A stretch of DNA of 19,880 nucleotides, taken from assembly GCA_035270785.1 (NCBI GenBank), contig DATESN010000057.1:1-19880 (forward strand), in the 5' to 3' direction. The DNA comes from DATESN01 sp035270785 (GTDB lineage: Bacteria; Bacillota; Clostridia; Lachnospirales; Lachnospiraceae). The translations under genes were made by a program, and so were the position numbers. The notes below the pieces were generated by a model, which saw nothing but the letters and a program-made list of their open reading frames with translations, did not search any database and was not told the origin of the DNA. Of the stretch, positions 1-7,889 are shown piece after piece; position 1 is the first letter of the stretch, and every line of letters begins with the position of its first letter.

Positions 1-92
1 AATCCTGGTAACGTCTGGGCAGTATCTACCTCCACATGGATTAAATAACTAGTAACCCCTTGGATGGCACCTGATGTAATTGTACTAAACAT
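1..92 (-). CDS. YifB/ComM-family Mg-chelatase-like ATPase, N-terminal fragment
   Basis: This is the first 30 codons of a gene that runs off the left edge. The ATG at 92-90 has a strong AAGGAGGTAA ribosome binding site at 101-110. The peptide starts MFSTITSGAIQGVTSYLIHV and continues EVDTAQTLPG. This matches the opening of YifB/ComM proteins, where a short beta strand, a G-I/V-x-x-Y-L-V-x-V-E-V-D motif and a 'GLP' turn start the N-terminal Lon-protease-like domain. Family members are AAA+ proteins; ComM acts as a helicase in natural transformation of some bacteria. Only the N-terminus is visible, so the Walker motifs cannot be checked. It lies 160 nt downstream of pilT, on the same strand. Confidence 0.75.
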   Translation of the reverse strand, partial: MFSTITSGAIQGVTSYLIHVEVDTAQTLPG

Positions 93-173
93 TATTTTTC
101 TTACCTCCTTAAAAAAAATAGCAAAATTATTTCTTATTTTATTTATTTTAAAATAGTTAAGTTGGGATGGTTT

Positions 174-197
174 ATAAGAATTTATATAAGAATTTAT
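174..197. repeat. Tandem duplication of a 12-bp AT-rich unit
   Basis: The 12-mer ATAAGAATTTAT occurs twice, perfectly and head to tail, in the gap between pilT and the yifB-like gene. Two AT-only-rich copies can arise by slippage. No function is evident, although the repeat lies where a promoter for the yifB-like gene would be expected. Confidence 0.6.
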
Positions 198-219
198 AGC
201 AGAATGGTTTAAATCATTT

Positions 220-241
220 GCGGCCGGAAGATACCGACCGC
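220..241. terminator. GC-rich hairpin just downstream of pilT
   Basis: On the minus strand an 8-bp stem (GCGGTCGG paired with CCGGCCGC, one G-U pair, 6-nt loop) lies 11 nt after the pilT stop codon. It is by far the most GC-rich spot in an AT-rich gap, which fits transcript termination after pilT. No clean U-tract follows on the minus strand. The U-rich run is on the plus-strand side (242-254), where the stem has one C-A mismatch. It could be a weak terminator or an RNA 3'-end stabiliser. Confidence 0.45.
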
Positions 242-252
242 TTTTATTTATT

Positions 253-1308
253 TTATGGTAACTTTATTTGCATACCATCTGGGTCTTGGGCAAATTGAAT
301 TGCCATTTCCCTACTTATTTTTCTTTCATAGAATAATTGGATTAATGCTTCATCCATGGTAATCATACCTAGCTTTCGATTGGTTTGCATCACCGATACT
401 AGTTGGTGCGATTTACCTTCTCGAATTAGATTACGAACAGCATGATTTGAGTGCATCACTTCAAAAGCAGCTACGCGCCCCATACCGTCGGCGGTTGGAA
501 TTAATTGCTGTGATATTACCGCTTCTAATACATTGGCAAGTTGTACCCGAATTTGCTGTTGCTGATGTGGTGGAAACACATCAATCACACGATCCACCGT
601 ACTGGCAGCACCAATTGTGTGTAAGGTTGATAATACCAAATGACCCGTTTCAGCGGCTGTAATGGCCACACTGATTGTTTCAAAGTCACGCATTTCTCCA
701 ACAAGAATCACATCAGGATCTTCTCTAAGCGCCGCGCGAAGAGCATTGGCATAGCTTCCTGAATCAAGACCAATTTCTCTTTGATTAACCATTGATTTCT
801 TATGTTGATGTAAATATTCTATGGGATCTTCCAATGTAATTACATGGCATTCTCGTTCATTATTTATTTTATCAATGATTGCGGCAAGTGTTGTTGATTT
901 ACCACTTCCTGTAGGTCCTGTTACAAGTACAAGCCCTCTCTTTCTCTGATATAAATCCACAACAGAACTTGGCACTCCTAATTGCTCTGGGCGTGGAACC
1001 ACGGTATCCACAAGTCGCAAAGCTAATGCAACAGAACCCCTTTGCTTATAAGCATTCACACGATATCTCCCTAGGTTAGGAATGGAAAAGGATAAATCAT
1101 ATTCTCCCCGTTCTTCAAAGCGATCTCGTTGTGTTTGTGTCATAATTTCTAATAATACATCCAAGGAATCTGCTGGTAATATTCTTGGATAATCCATCGT
1201 TATCAACTTACCATTTACACGCATTTTTGGTGGTATTCCAACGGTAATGTGTAAATCTGATGCACCCGCTTCTTTTGCTTGTCTTAGCATTTCTTCTATT
1301 GACTGCAT
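253..1308 (-). CDS. pilT: PilT-type type IV pilus retraction ATPase
   Basis: A 351-residue secretion ATPase, the usual length for PilT. Hexameric PilT hydrolyses ATP at the base of the type IV pilus to depolymerise pilin and drive twitching. Motifs seen: Walker A GPTGSGKST at 131-139, Asp box ITLEDPIE at 157-164, Walker B region LREDPDVILVGEMRD at 194-208 and His box ETGHLVLSTLHT at 220-231. The retraction-specific AIRNLIRE-type motif appears as AVRNLIREGK at 290-299, which separates PilT from the GspE/PilB extension ATPases. The ATG has an AAGGGGAG site 3 nt upstream. It starts 24 nt after the HD-GYP-derived gene, so the two are probably cotranscribed. No pilin, PilB or PilC gene is in the window. 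Confidence 0.93.
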   Translation of the reverse strand: MQSIEEMLRQAKEAGASDLHITVGIPPKMRVNGKLITMDYPRILPADSLDVLLEIMTQTQRDRFEERGEYDLSFSIPNLGRYRVNAYKQRGSVALALRLVDTVVPRPEQLGVPSSVVDLYQRKRGLVLVTGPTGSGKSTTLAAIIDKINNERECHVITLEDPIEYLHQHKKSMVNQREIGLDSGSYANALRAALREDPDVILVGEMRDFETISVAITAAETGHLVLSTLHTIGAASTVDRVIDVFPPHQQQQIRVQLANVLEAVISQQLIPTADGMGRVAAFEVMHSNHAVRNLIREGKSHQLVSVMQTNRKLGMITMDEALIQLFYERKISREMAIQFAQDPDGMQIKLP

Positions 1309-1332
1309 ATGCTCCCCTTCACTTACACGTAA

Positions 1333-2496
1333 TTAAAAATCCCTGCCGGGAATATATTCCTCTTCTGTTTCCCCTGGTGCCTTTACATACTCTGGTTCTT
1401 CCACCGTGATTCCTTGGCGTTTTAGAGCAGATGTATCCATGATGTAACGGTTGTCCATGGTTTTCATAATATCCTTTATTTCCAAATCACCATATACCCA
1501 TTCATTACCTAAGTCAATGATATTGTTACTATCAAAACCTAAAACTACAGGTCTTAATATATTCATGGAATTTGTTGCAATAACCAAACCTTTTTCCCCT
1601 GTATTAAGTTCGATACAAGTTCCTGCACTTAAAATGTGAATGGAGCGTATTAATGCATCTACTACATTTTCATCAAATACTTCCGGGTTTTCTAACAGTG
1701 TCCGAATAGCACTTACTTCAGAAGATGGATCCTGTTCAGATTGCATTGCTGTCAGTGTATCAAAGGTTTCTGCCACCATTAATATTTTAGCACCAGTCAC
1801 AAGTTTATTTCTATTTTTTTCACCTTGTTTGTATAGACGTAATGCTTTTTCGCATTGTAAACAAATCCGCTTAATACTTAGATTCGTATTGAATACTTCT
1901 TCCATAATGTCAAATCCAGATATTTCACAAATTCGCACTATTTCTTTATCTTGTTCTGTTAATTCGGTATGTTCCAATACAGATTTTGGAATGGTTAGCT
2001 TTCCAACGTCATGTACAATACCTGCAATAACCACATCTAATTGCTCTTCTAATTTTATGTTTAAAACATGTGATATAAGTGCACATAAAATAGATACATT
2101 TAGAGAATGTTTCACAATATAGTCTTCTTGACTTCTAAGACTTTGCACAAAATTAATTTTCTTTTCCAATCGCCCATAACTTTGAATAATTCTTGCTGCA
2201 ATCACTTGCATTTTAGGTGCTCGTTTTGTCCTAATAATTGTTTGCAATTCTTCCTGAATAGCAAAAACGTTCATCGTCTGAAATCGTTCAAACTCAATAT
2301 CCTCTTTTGTCATTGGGGGAACAGGTTCCGCTGGCTCCAAAATATAAATACCAATCAGACCAAAGTTAGCAATACTGGCAATGCCTTGAGTAGTCAATTT
2401 GGAATTTCTCTCATATAACAAAACTCCATTTTTATTATAGATTGGTCTTGCTAACCGCATTCCAATTTTTAAGTTTGATGATTTAATAAATAGCAT
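1333..2496 (-). CDS. Degenerate HD-GYP-domain protein
   Basis: A 387-residue soluble protein with an HD phosphohydrolase fold of the HD-GYP (c-di-GMP phosphodiesterase) type at about 125-250. The first His (H130) and the HDVGK signature (H162-D163) are present. The next His-Pro position reads Cys-Glu (C190-E191), the HHE...GYP block is replaced by QCEKALRLYKQG (214-225), and the metal-binding Asp of the 'VAD' motif is Glu (E243). Binuclear c-di-GMP hydrolysis is therefore doubtful; it may be a c-di-GMP sensor or scaffold. The N-terminal ~65 residues resemble the DUF3391-like leader seen in some HD-GYP proteins, and the C-terminal ~90 residues are unassigned. ATG with AGGAGG 6 nt upstream. Upstream is a sigma-K-like promoter; pilT follows after 24 nt. 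Confidence 0.8.
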   Translation of the reverse strand: MLFIKSSNLKIGMRLARPIYNKNGVLLYERNSKLTTQGIASIANFGLIGIYILEPAEPVPPMTKEDIEFERFQTMNVFAIQEELQTIIRTKRAPKMQVIAARIIQSYGRLEKKINFVQSLRSQEDYIVKHSLNVSILCALISHVLNIKLEEQLDVVIAGIVHDVGKLTIPKSVLEHTELTEQDKEIVRICEISGFDIMEEVFNTNLSIKRICLQCEKALRLYKQGEKNRNKLVTGAKILMVAETFDTLTAMQSEQDPSSEVSAIRTLLENPEVFDENVVDALIRSIHILSAGTCIELNTGEKGLVIATNSMNILRPVVLGFDSNNIIDLGNEWVYGDLEIKDIMKTMDNRYIMDTSALKRQGITVEEPEYVKAPGETEEEYIPGRDF

Positions 2497-2519
2497 TGCC
2501 TTCCTCCTTCGTTTCTTAT

Positions 2520-2547
2520 GATTCTATGTGGCTTACTTTTCTTTCGT
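2520..2547 (-). promoter_or_regulatory. Sigma-K-like promoter of the HD-GYP/pilT pair
   Basis: On the minus strand an AC (2547-2546) is followed by exactly 17 nt and then CATAGAATC (2528-2520). The published sigma-K pattern is AC-N17-CATANNNTA; only the last A differs. CATAGAAT is also one base from the sigma-E -10 CATACAAT, so sigma-E could read it. The AC overlaps the last base of the sigK stop codon. A start about 7 nt downstream would leave a short leader containing the AGGAGG site. The same spacing and octamer precede sigK. Confidence 0.45.
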
Positions 2548-3176
2548 TAAAAGCCTTCCCTTAATTTGCGTAAAGCCTTTTTCTCAATTCTTGAAACATA
2601 ACTTCTAGAGATTCCTAATTTGTCGCCGATTTCTCGTTGCGTTAATTCGTCTCCACCTTGAAGTCCATATCTCATAGAGATAATTTCATGTTCCCTTTTG
2701 GATAATTTTCTATTTACTAGTAAAATCAACTTTTTAATGTTGTCATCAAGTTCTAATCGATCTACAATATCGACCTGTTCATTTTCTATGATGTCAAGAA
2801 GATTGATTTCATTTCCTTCTCTGTCAGTTCCAATTGGCTCATATAATGAAACTTCTCTTGAAGTCTTTTTCTTTGTTCGAAGCATCATCAAAAGTTCATT
2901 ATCAATGCAGCGTACTGCGTAGGTTGCTAATCGACTACCTTTTGACTGATTGTATGTTTTAATTGCTTTAATTAAGCCAATGGTTCCAATAGAAATCAAA
3001 TCTTCCATTTCTTCATCACAATTTTGATATTTTTTAGCAATGTGGGCTACTAATCGCAAATTTCTCTCGATAAGAATTCCCTTTGCTTCTTTGGCTTCTT
3101 CCTTACTACCTTTTTGCATCAAATGAATATAATAAGTTTCTTCCTCTTGGGATAAAGGTTTTTGAAACGTTTTCAA
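2547..3176 (-). CDS. sigK: Sporulation sigma factor sigma-K
   Basis: A 209-residue sigma-70-family factor that directs late mother-cell transcription during sporulation. Region 2 is visible as NLRLVAHIAKKY (39-50), DLISIGTIGLIKAI (59-72) and the -10-contacting segment through YAVRCIDNELLMMLR (86-100). Region 4 carries the helix-turn-helix TQREIGDKLGISRSYVSRIE (179-198). These blocks match sigma-K more closely than sigma-E. The protein starts where mature B. subtilis sigma-K starts: there is no ~20-residue inhibitory pro-sequence. The start is TTG (3176-3174) with GGGGG 6 nt upstream; an in-frame stop at 3207-3209 rules out a real extension. The gene is unbroken, with no skin-type element. Confidence 0.92.
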   Translation of the reverse strand: MKTFQKPLSQEEETYYIHLMQKGSKEEAKEAKGILIERNLRLVAHIAKKYQNCDEEMEDLISIGTIGLIKAIKTYNQSKGSRLATYAVRCIDNELLMMLRTKKKTSREVSLYEPIGTDREGNEINLLDIIENEQVDIVDRLELDDNIKKLILLVNRKLSKREHEIISMRYGLQGGDELTQREIGDKLGISRSYVSRIEKKALRKLREGF

Positions 3177-3202
3177 AAGAAGCCCCCAAAGTCTATTTAT
3201 TA

Positions 3203-3230
3203 TATTCTATGTTGCATTCCTTCTCTAAGT
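3203..3230 (-). promoter_or_regulatory. Sigma-K/sigma-E-like promoter of sigK
   Basis: On the minus strand an AC (3230-3229) is followed by 17 nt and CATAGAATA (3211-3203), a full match to the sigma-K pattern AC-N17-CATANNNTA. In B. subtilis sigK is transcribed first by sigma-E and then by its own product, so autoregulation fits. A TATAAT (3204-3199) overlaps the element but has no convincing -35. The predicted start leaves a leader of roughly 20 nt with the GGGGG ribosome binding site. Confidence 0.5.
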
Positions 3231-3380
3231 GCCTTTCCCAATGGAAACAATACTAAATATGTGCACAAAAAAGTGGCAACACCATCCTTTTTATTATACA
3301 AATTCAATATATAAATAGCAAGGGAAATTCTTTGCAAATAAATAAATTACCCTTCTCACCTGAAACAATCTATCCTTTGC

Positions 3381-4577
3381 TTACTCAAGTAAGAACTCTG
3401 CCATTACATAATTGCTTAAATCAACTCCTTTTTTTGATAACTTAATTTGATCCCCGCTTTCTATTAACAACTTTTTTTTAAGAAAATCATCTATTATCGT
3501 TCCATAGACTTCCCTCATATTTTTATGGAATATTTCAAAAAAATCCTTTTTGGAAACTCCATTTATCATGCGCAAACCAAGAAACATAAATTCTTCCATT
3601 TGTTCCTTAAGGGATAGTTCCTGTATGGAAGTGGGTTCAACATATTTCTTTTTTTTGACTCCCTCTTTTAAATATTGGTTGACATAAACATTTAGTTCTC
3701 GAATGTTGCTTCTTCTAACATTTTTAATCAAAGATGCGGATCCTATTCCAAAACCAATATAATCATTGCGCTTCCAATAGGCACAGTTATGCTTGCATTC
3801 AAATCCTTTTTTTGCATAATTAGATATTTCATAAGGATAATATCCACTTTCCGTTAACATCTTTCCAGTAAGTTCGTACATGGATCTTTCCCCATCCTCA
3901 TCAGGTAGAGATGGATATGTTTTCTCATCTATATTTTTATGATTCATAACACCATATTGTTCAAAAAAAGGAGTCTCCTCCTCAATGATGAGACTATATG
4001 CTGAAATATGTTCCACGTTTAATTTTATTACTTTTTGAAGGGTGTTTTGCCATGACTGAATCGTCTGACCTGGAAGTGCTGACATTAAATCAACATTGAT
4101 ATTAGAATATCCAATGGATCTTGCCATGTAAAATGTATCTAAAAAGTCTTGGTATGTGTGAATTCTACCAAGTGTTTTTAATTCTTCCTCATTTGCTGAT
4201 TGTAAACCAATACTCAAACGATTGATTCCCATAGAAAAGTAATCCTTACATTTTTCTTTTGTTACAGTTCCCGGATTTACTTCTATGGTTATCTCAGCGT
4301 CTTCTTTCATATCAAAACATTGTTTAAGTTTACATAATATTCTATCTATTTCTTTTGATTCCAATATGGACGGCGTTCCACCACCTATGAAGATAGTATG
4401 AACAATGTGATTTTTATAATCACCTTTCTCTGTTTCTTCTTGTATCTCTTTCAATAATCGGTTGACATAATCTATTTTCAGCTCATCCTTTGATGGAAAT
4501 GATAAAAAATCACAATATAAACATTTTTTCACACAAAATGGTATATGAATGTATATTCCTAGTTGTTCCTTTATCAT
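3381..4577 (-). CDS. hemW: Radical SAM heme chaperone HemW
   Basis: A 398-residue radical SAM protein of the HemW (formerly HemN-like) family. HemW binds heme and hands it to target enzymes; it is not the oxygen-independent coproporphyrinogen oxidase. The N-terminus IYIHIPFCVKKCLYCDF carries the 4Fe-4S ligands C15, C19 and C22, followed by the SAM-binding GGGTPS motif at 65-70. The HemW signature HNCAYW is present in the C-terminal half. The frame stays open to 4655, overlapping the end of lepA, but the internal ATG at 4577 has a GAGGA site about 6 nt upstream and gives the family's normal N-terminus. It follows lepA by 52 nt, the usual Firmicutes order. Confidence 0.93.
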   Translation of the reverse strand: MIKEQLGIYIHIPFCVKKCLYCDFLSFPSKDELKIDYVNRLLKEIQEETEKGDYKNHIVHTIFIGGGTPSILESKEIDRILCKLKQCFDMKEDAEITIEVNPGTVTKEKCKDYFSMGINRLSIGLQSANEEELKTLGRIHTYQDFLDTFYMARSIGYSNINVDLMSALPGQTIQSWQNTLQKVIKLNVEHISAYSLIIEEETPFFEQYGVMNHKNIDEKTYPSLPDEDGERSMYELTGKMLTESGYYPYEISNYAKKGFECKHNCAYWKRNDYIGFGIGSASLIKNVRRSNIRELNVYVNQYLKEGVKKKKYVEPTSIQELSLKEQMEEFMFLGLRMINGVSKKDFFEIFHKNMREVYGTIIDDFLKKKLLIESGDQIKLSKKGVDLSNYVMAEFLLE

Positions 4578-4629
4578 GTCATCCTCGTCCCTATGGAAAG
4601 CTGATATTTTTTTCCGGTAATATTGTGTT

Positions 4630-6435
4630 CTATTTATCGTCCAATTTAAGAACACTCATAAACGCTTTTTGAGGAATTTCAACATTTCCTATTTGTCTCA
4701 TACGTTTTTTACCTTCTTTTTGTTTCTCAAGTAGTTTTTTCTTACGTGTTATATCCCCTCCGTAGCATTTCGCCAAAACGTCTTTTCTCATTGCTCTTAC
4801 TGTTTCTCTTGCAATAATTTTACCACCAATGGCTGCTTGGATTGGTACTTCAAATAAATGCCTTGGTATTTCATCTTTTAATTTTTCGCACATTTTCTTG
4901 CCACGTTCATAAGCCGATTCCTTATGAACAATAAAGGATAATGCATCTACTTCTTCCTTATTAATTAAAATATCTAATTTTACTAATTCTGATTTTTCAT
5001 AGGCTTTCATTTCATAGTCAAATGAGGCATATCCTTTGGAACGAGATTTTAAAGCATCAAAGAAATCATAAATAATTTCGTTTAATGGAAGTTCATATCG
5101 AAGCAATGCCCTTGTGGCATCCATATATTCCATTCCTAGGTAACATCCCCGGCGTTCCTGACATAACTCCATAATGGAACCAATATATTCTGTCGTCACC
5201 ATAATTTCCGCATTTACGATTGGTTCTTCCATATAATCAATATTAGATGGATCCGGTAAATTGGATGGATTGGTTAATTCAATCATTCCACCTGTTGTAT
5301 CATATACTTTATAGATAACTCCTGGGGCGGTTGTTACTAAGTCAAGGTTATATTCTCTTTCTAATCTCTCTTGAATAATTTCCAGATGAAGAAGTCCTAA
5401 AAATCCACAACGGAAACCAAAACCTAACGCAATGGATGTTTCAGGCTCATAATTTAGCGAAGCATCATTTAATTGAAGTTTATCTAGGGCGTCACGCAAA
5501 TCTGGATATTTTGCTCCATCGGCAGGATATAATCCACAAAATACCATGGACTGTACCTTTTTATATCCTGGTAGTGCCTCTTTGCAAGGATTTAATACAT
5601 TTGTTACGGTATCGCCCACTGTTGAGTCTTTAACATTTTTTATAGATGCAGTAATATAGCCTACCATTCCTGCTGATAATTCTTCACAGGGAATAAATTG
5701 ACCTGCACCAAAATAACCAACCTCTACCACTTCCGCTGTAGCGCCTGATGCCATCATCTTAATGGGAATTCCTTTTTTTACAGTACCTTCCATGATACGA
5801 CTAAAAATAATAACTCCTTTATAAGCATCGTATAAAGAATCAAAAATAAGTGCCTGTAAGGGATTCTCTTTATTTCCTTTAGGGGGTGGTATCTTTTTTA
5901 CAATTTGTTCTAAAACTTCTTCTATTCCAATCCCATTTTTTGCTGATATAAGAGGAGCGTCATGGGCTTCAATACCAATTACATCCTCTATTTCCTCAAT
6001 AACTCGTTGGGGATCTGCACTTGGTAAGTCTATTTTATTAATAACTGGGAATACATTTAAATTATGGTCCAATGCCATGTACACATTGGCTAACGTCTGT
6101 GCTTCGATACCTTGTGCTGCATCAACAATTAAGATAGCCCCATCGCAAGCTGCTAAACTTCTACTTACTTCATAGCTAAAATCTACATGTCCTGGTGTGT
6201 CGATTAAGTTGAAAATATACTCTTCCCCATCTAACGCCTTATATACGGTCCGAATCGATTGCGCTTTAATAGTAATGCCACGTTCTCTTTCCAAGTCCAT
6301 GTTATCAAGGATTTGTGCGGACATTTCCCGGTGTGTCAGTAAGCCTGTCTTTTCTATAATTCTATCTGCTAAAGTGGATTTACCATGATCGATATGTGCC
6401 ACAATACAGAAGTTTCTAATTTTACTTTGATCCAT
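4630..6435 (-). CDS. lepA: Elongation factor 4 (LepA), ribosome back-translocating GTPase
   Basis: A 601-residue translational GTPase, full length for LepA. It binds the ribosome and acts in back-translocation or initiation quality control. GTPase motifs: G1 AHIDHGKST (13-21), G2 within ERGITIKAQ (51-59), G3 DTPGHVDF (79-86), G4 NKID (133-136) and G5 SAKNG (164-168). The elongation-factor domains and the LepA-specific C-terminal domain follow, ending in the typical lysine-rich segment and KAFMSVLK near 590-597. ATG at 6435; GGAGG is unusually far upstream (13 nt), with a weaker AAGAG nearer. It has its own sigma-A-type promoter in the 77-nt gap after spoIIP. Confidence 0.97.
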   Translation of the reverse strand: MDQSKIRNFCIVAHIDHGKSTLADRIIEKTGLLTHREMSAQILDNMDLERERGITIKAQSIRTVYKALDGEEYIFNLIDTPGHVDFSYEVSRSLAACDGAILIVDAAQGIEAQTLANVYMALDHNLNVFPVINKIDLPSADPQRVIEEIEDVIGIEAHDAPLISAKNGIGIEEVLEQIVKKIPPPKGNKENPLQALIFDSLYDAYKGVIIFSRIMEGTVKKGIPIKMMASGATAEVVEVGYFGAGQFIPCEELSAGMVGYITASIKNVKDSTVGDTVTNVLNPCKEALPGYKKVQSMVFCGLYPADGAKYPDLRDALDKLQLNDASLNYEPETSIALGFGFRCGFLGLLHLEIIQERLEREYNLDLVTTAPGVIYKVYDTTGGMIELTNPSNLPDPSNIDYMEEPIVNAEIMVTTEYIGSIMELCQERRGCYLGMEYMDATRALLRYELPLNEIIYDFFDALKSRSKGYASFDYEMKAYEKSELVKLDILINKEEVDALSFIVHKESAYERGKKMCEKLKDEIPRHLFEVPIQAAIGGKIIARETVRAMRKDVLAKCYGGDITRKKKLLEKQKEGKKRMRQIGNVEIPQKAFMSVLKLDDK

Positions 6436-6478
6436 ATGGAACTCTTAGCCTCCAAAATACTGTTATTTTGCTCGCTAC

Positions 6479-6508
6479 AGTATAACATAGAGAATACGCT
6501 AATGTCTA
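6479..6508 (-). promoter_or_regulatory. Sigma-A-type promoter of lepA
   Basis: On the minus strand TAGACA (6508-6503, one mismatch to TTGACA) is separated by 18 nt from TATACT (6484-6479, one mismatch to TATAAT). It lies in the gap between spoIIP and lepA. It would allow vegetative expression of lepA-hemW independently of the sporulation genes upstream. Confidence 0.6.
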
Positions 6509-6512
6509 GAAC

Positions 6513-7859
6513 TTAACTTCCTGAAAGTGTCATTGCAATAATATGAGCAAGGGGATCGATTGCATTCATAATTTCTTCCACTGTATTTGTTTGAGCGCCT
6601 AACTCAATGAGCATACTTTTAGGCAGATATTGCATATTATAACGAAATCCACGAAGATAGATTTTTCTGGTCCATCCGGGATAATATTCATTGGCTAAAA
6701 CTTGAGCCTTAAAGGAAAAGGCAAGATTATCTGCTAAATTGGGATTTGGTAAATAATTAATTTGCCCTAAGTCATTATTATAACTTAACCCATTAAAAAA
6801 CATGAATTTTGCGGTTGGTCTTCCATCAATATTAGTCAATAATTTTGTATCTTCCCTTACTGCATCACGGTGTAAATCAATTATAACTTCAATTGTAGGA
6901 TTATCTGCCAATATTTTTTCAACTGCTGGGGCTGCATAAGCATAGGCATAATCCCTTTTTTCCACGTCATATTCTCCCGTATGATGAATGACATTAAATC
7001 CATATTCCTCTCTTAAAAGCGTAGCAAGTTTTTCTCCTGCGCCCACAACCGAGGTTGATGGATCTCCTGGAATAGAATCTGCAAATGCCTCTTGAGAATG
7101 TGTATGATAAATAAGAATTTGAGGAGATTTGTTGTCACCTTTTACAGTAACGTCCTTGGATAACAGCATATTTAAGTTTAATCTTTTTTCCGTTACTGAA
7201 GTAGAACTATCAATGGCATAAAACTCCGTAAATAAGGAATTGAAATTTTGAAACTTTGTCAGATCATACTCAAATTGTTTTGATTCTGCTTTTGTAAAAT
7301 CTCCACCTACATTCTTGTAAATCTCTTTTTCCTCTTGTGCCTCTTGGTCATTATTTCGCGCTTCTTCATTTTCATGTTCCATGGTATCATCTGCATCAAC
7401 CAAAACATGGCAACTGTCTTCTATATCTGCATCGGATAATTCACTAGGCGAAGTGTATTCGTCATTTCCTTCACATAAGATAATCATATCATAGGTACTT
7501 TCGCTTTCAACCTGCATAACAAAAGTATTATTATTCCTTATATATTCGTAAAATGGAATCGTATGAAAGGCCGCATTTACAATGGCCTCGCGAAAGGAAT
7601 CTTCTGTATCATTAACTGTTAAAAACTCGCAAACTGGAAAGATTGTGTTCGTCGTCTTTGTTTTGATCATAGAAACAAATGCTTCTTTCATTGAAAAACC
7701 TTTTTCTTTTTCAATATTTGATTCTCCCATAAAAAGAGAACACAGAAAGCACAGAAGTATACCAATACAAAGTATCCGTTTACCACTCCACTTACTGTGT
7801 TCCCCTCGTTGATTCACGTTGCTACCACCATTCTTTGCTATGTGTTTTCGCATAGACAA
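6513..7859 (-). CDS. spoIIP: Stage II sporulation protein P (SpoIIP), peptidoglycan amidase/endopeptidase
   Basis: SpoIIP cleaves septal peptidoglycan with SpoIID and SpoIIM during engulfment of the forespore. A hydrophobic segment at about 28-44 anchors the protein, and an acidic linker at about 129-180 precedes the catalytic domain. Key residues seen: LIYHTHSQEAF at 249-259 (H252, H254, E257), VIIDLHRDAV at 325-334 (H330, D332) and IELGAQTNT at 418-426 (E419), consistent with a Zn-dependent amidase. The open frame begins at TTG 7859; ATG at 7853 is two codons in, and neither has a clear Shine-Dalgarno. A GTG at codon 15 preceded by GGTGG is another option. It lies 30 nt after gpr. Confidence 0.93.
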   Translation of the reverse strand: MSMRKHIAKNGGSNVNQRGEHSKWSGKRILCIGILLCFLCSLFMGESNIEKEKGFSMKEAFVSMIKTKTTNTIFPVCEFLTVNDTEDSFREAIVNAAFHTIPFYEYIRNNNTFVMQVESESTYDMIILCEGNDEYTSPSELSDADIEDSCHVLVDADDTMEHENEEARNNDQEAQEEKEIYKNVGGDFTKAESKQFEYDLTKFQNFNSLFTEFYAIDSSTSVTEKRLNLNMLLSKDVTVKGDNKSPQILIYHTHSQEAFADSIPGDPSTSVVGAGEKLATLLREEYGFNVIHHTGEYDVEKRDYAYAYAAPAVEKILADNPTIEVIIDLHRDAVREDTKLLTNIDGRPTAKFMFFNGLSYNNDLGQINYLPNPNLADNLAFSFKAQVLANEYYPGWTRKIYLRGFRYNMQYLPKSMLIELGAQTNTVEEIMNAIDPLAHIIAMTLSGS

Positions 7860-7889
7860 ATATATGATAATAACTATTAAATTATGAGT

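Noticed and set aside
447..662. Plus-strand open frame inside pilT, and similar frames inside the HD-GYP, sigK, hemW, lepA, spoIIP, MBOAT, TPM and GH9 genes
   Set aside because: They lie antisense to well-supported genes, have no family resemblance and no convincing ribosome binding sites.
3266..3292. Possible terminator after hemW, a GGTGTTGCCAC segment followed by six T on the minus strand
   Set aside because: The stem has only about 3-4 good pairs, too weak to call.
4578..4655. A longer HemW start overlapping the end of lepA
   Set aside because: The extension is not family-like; the ATG at 4577 has a GAGGA site and gives the conserved start.
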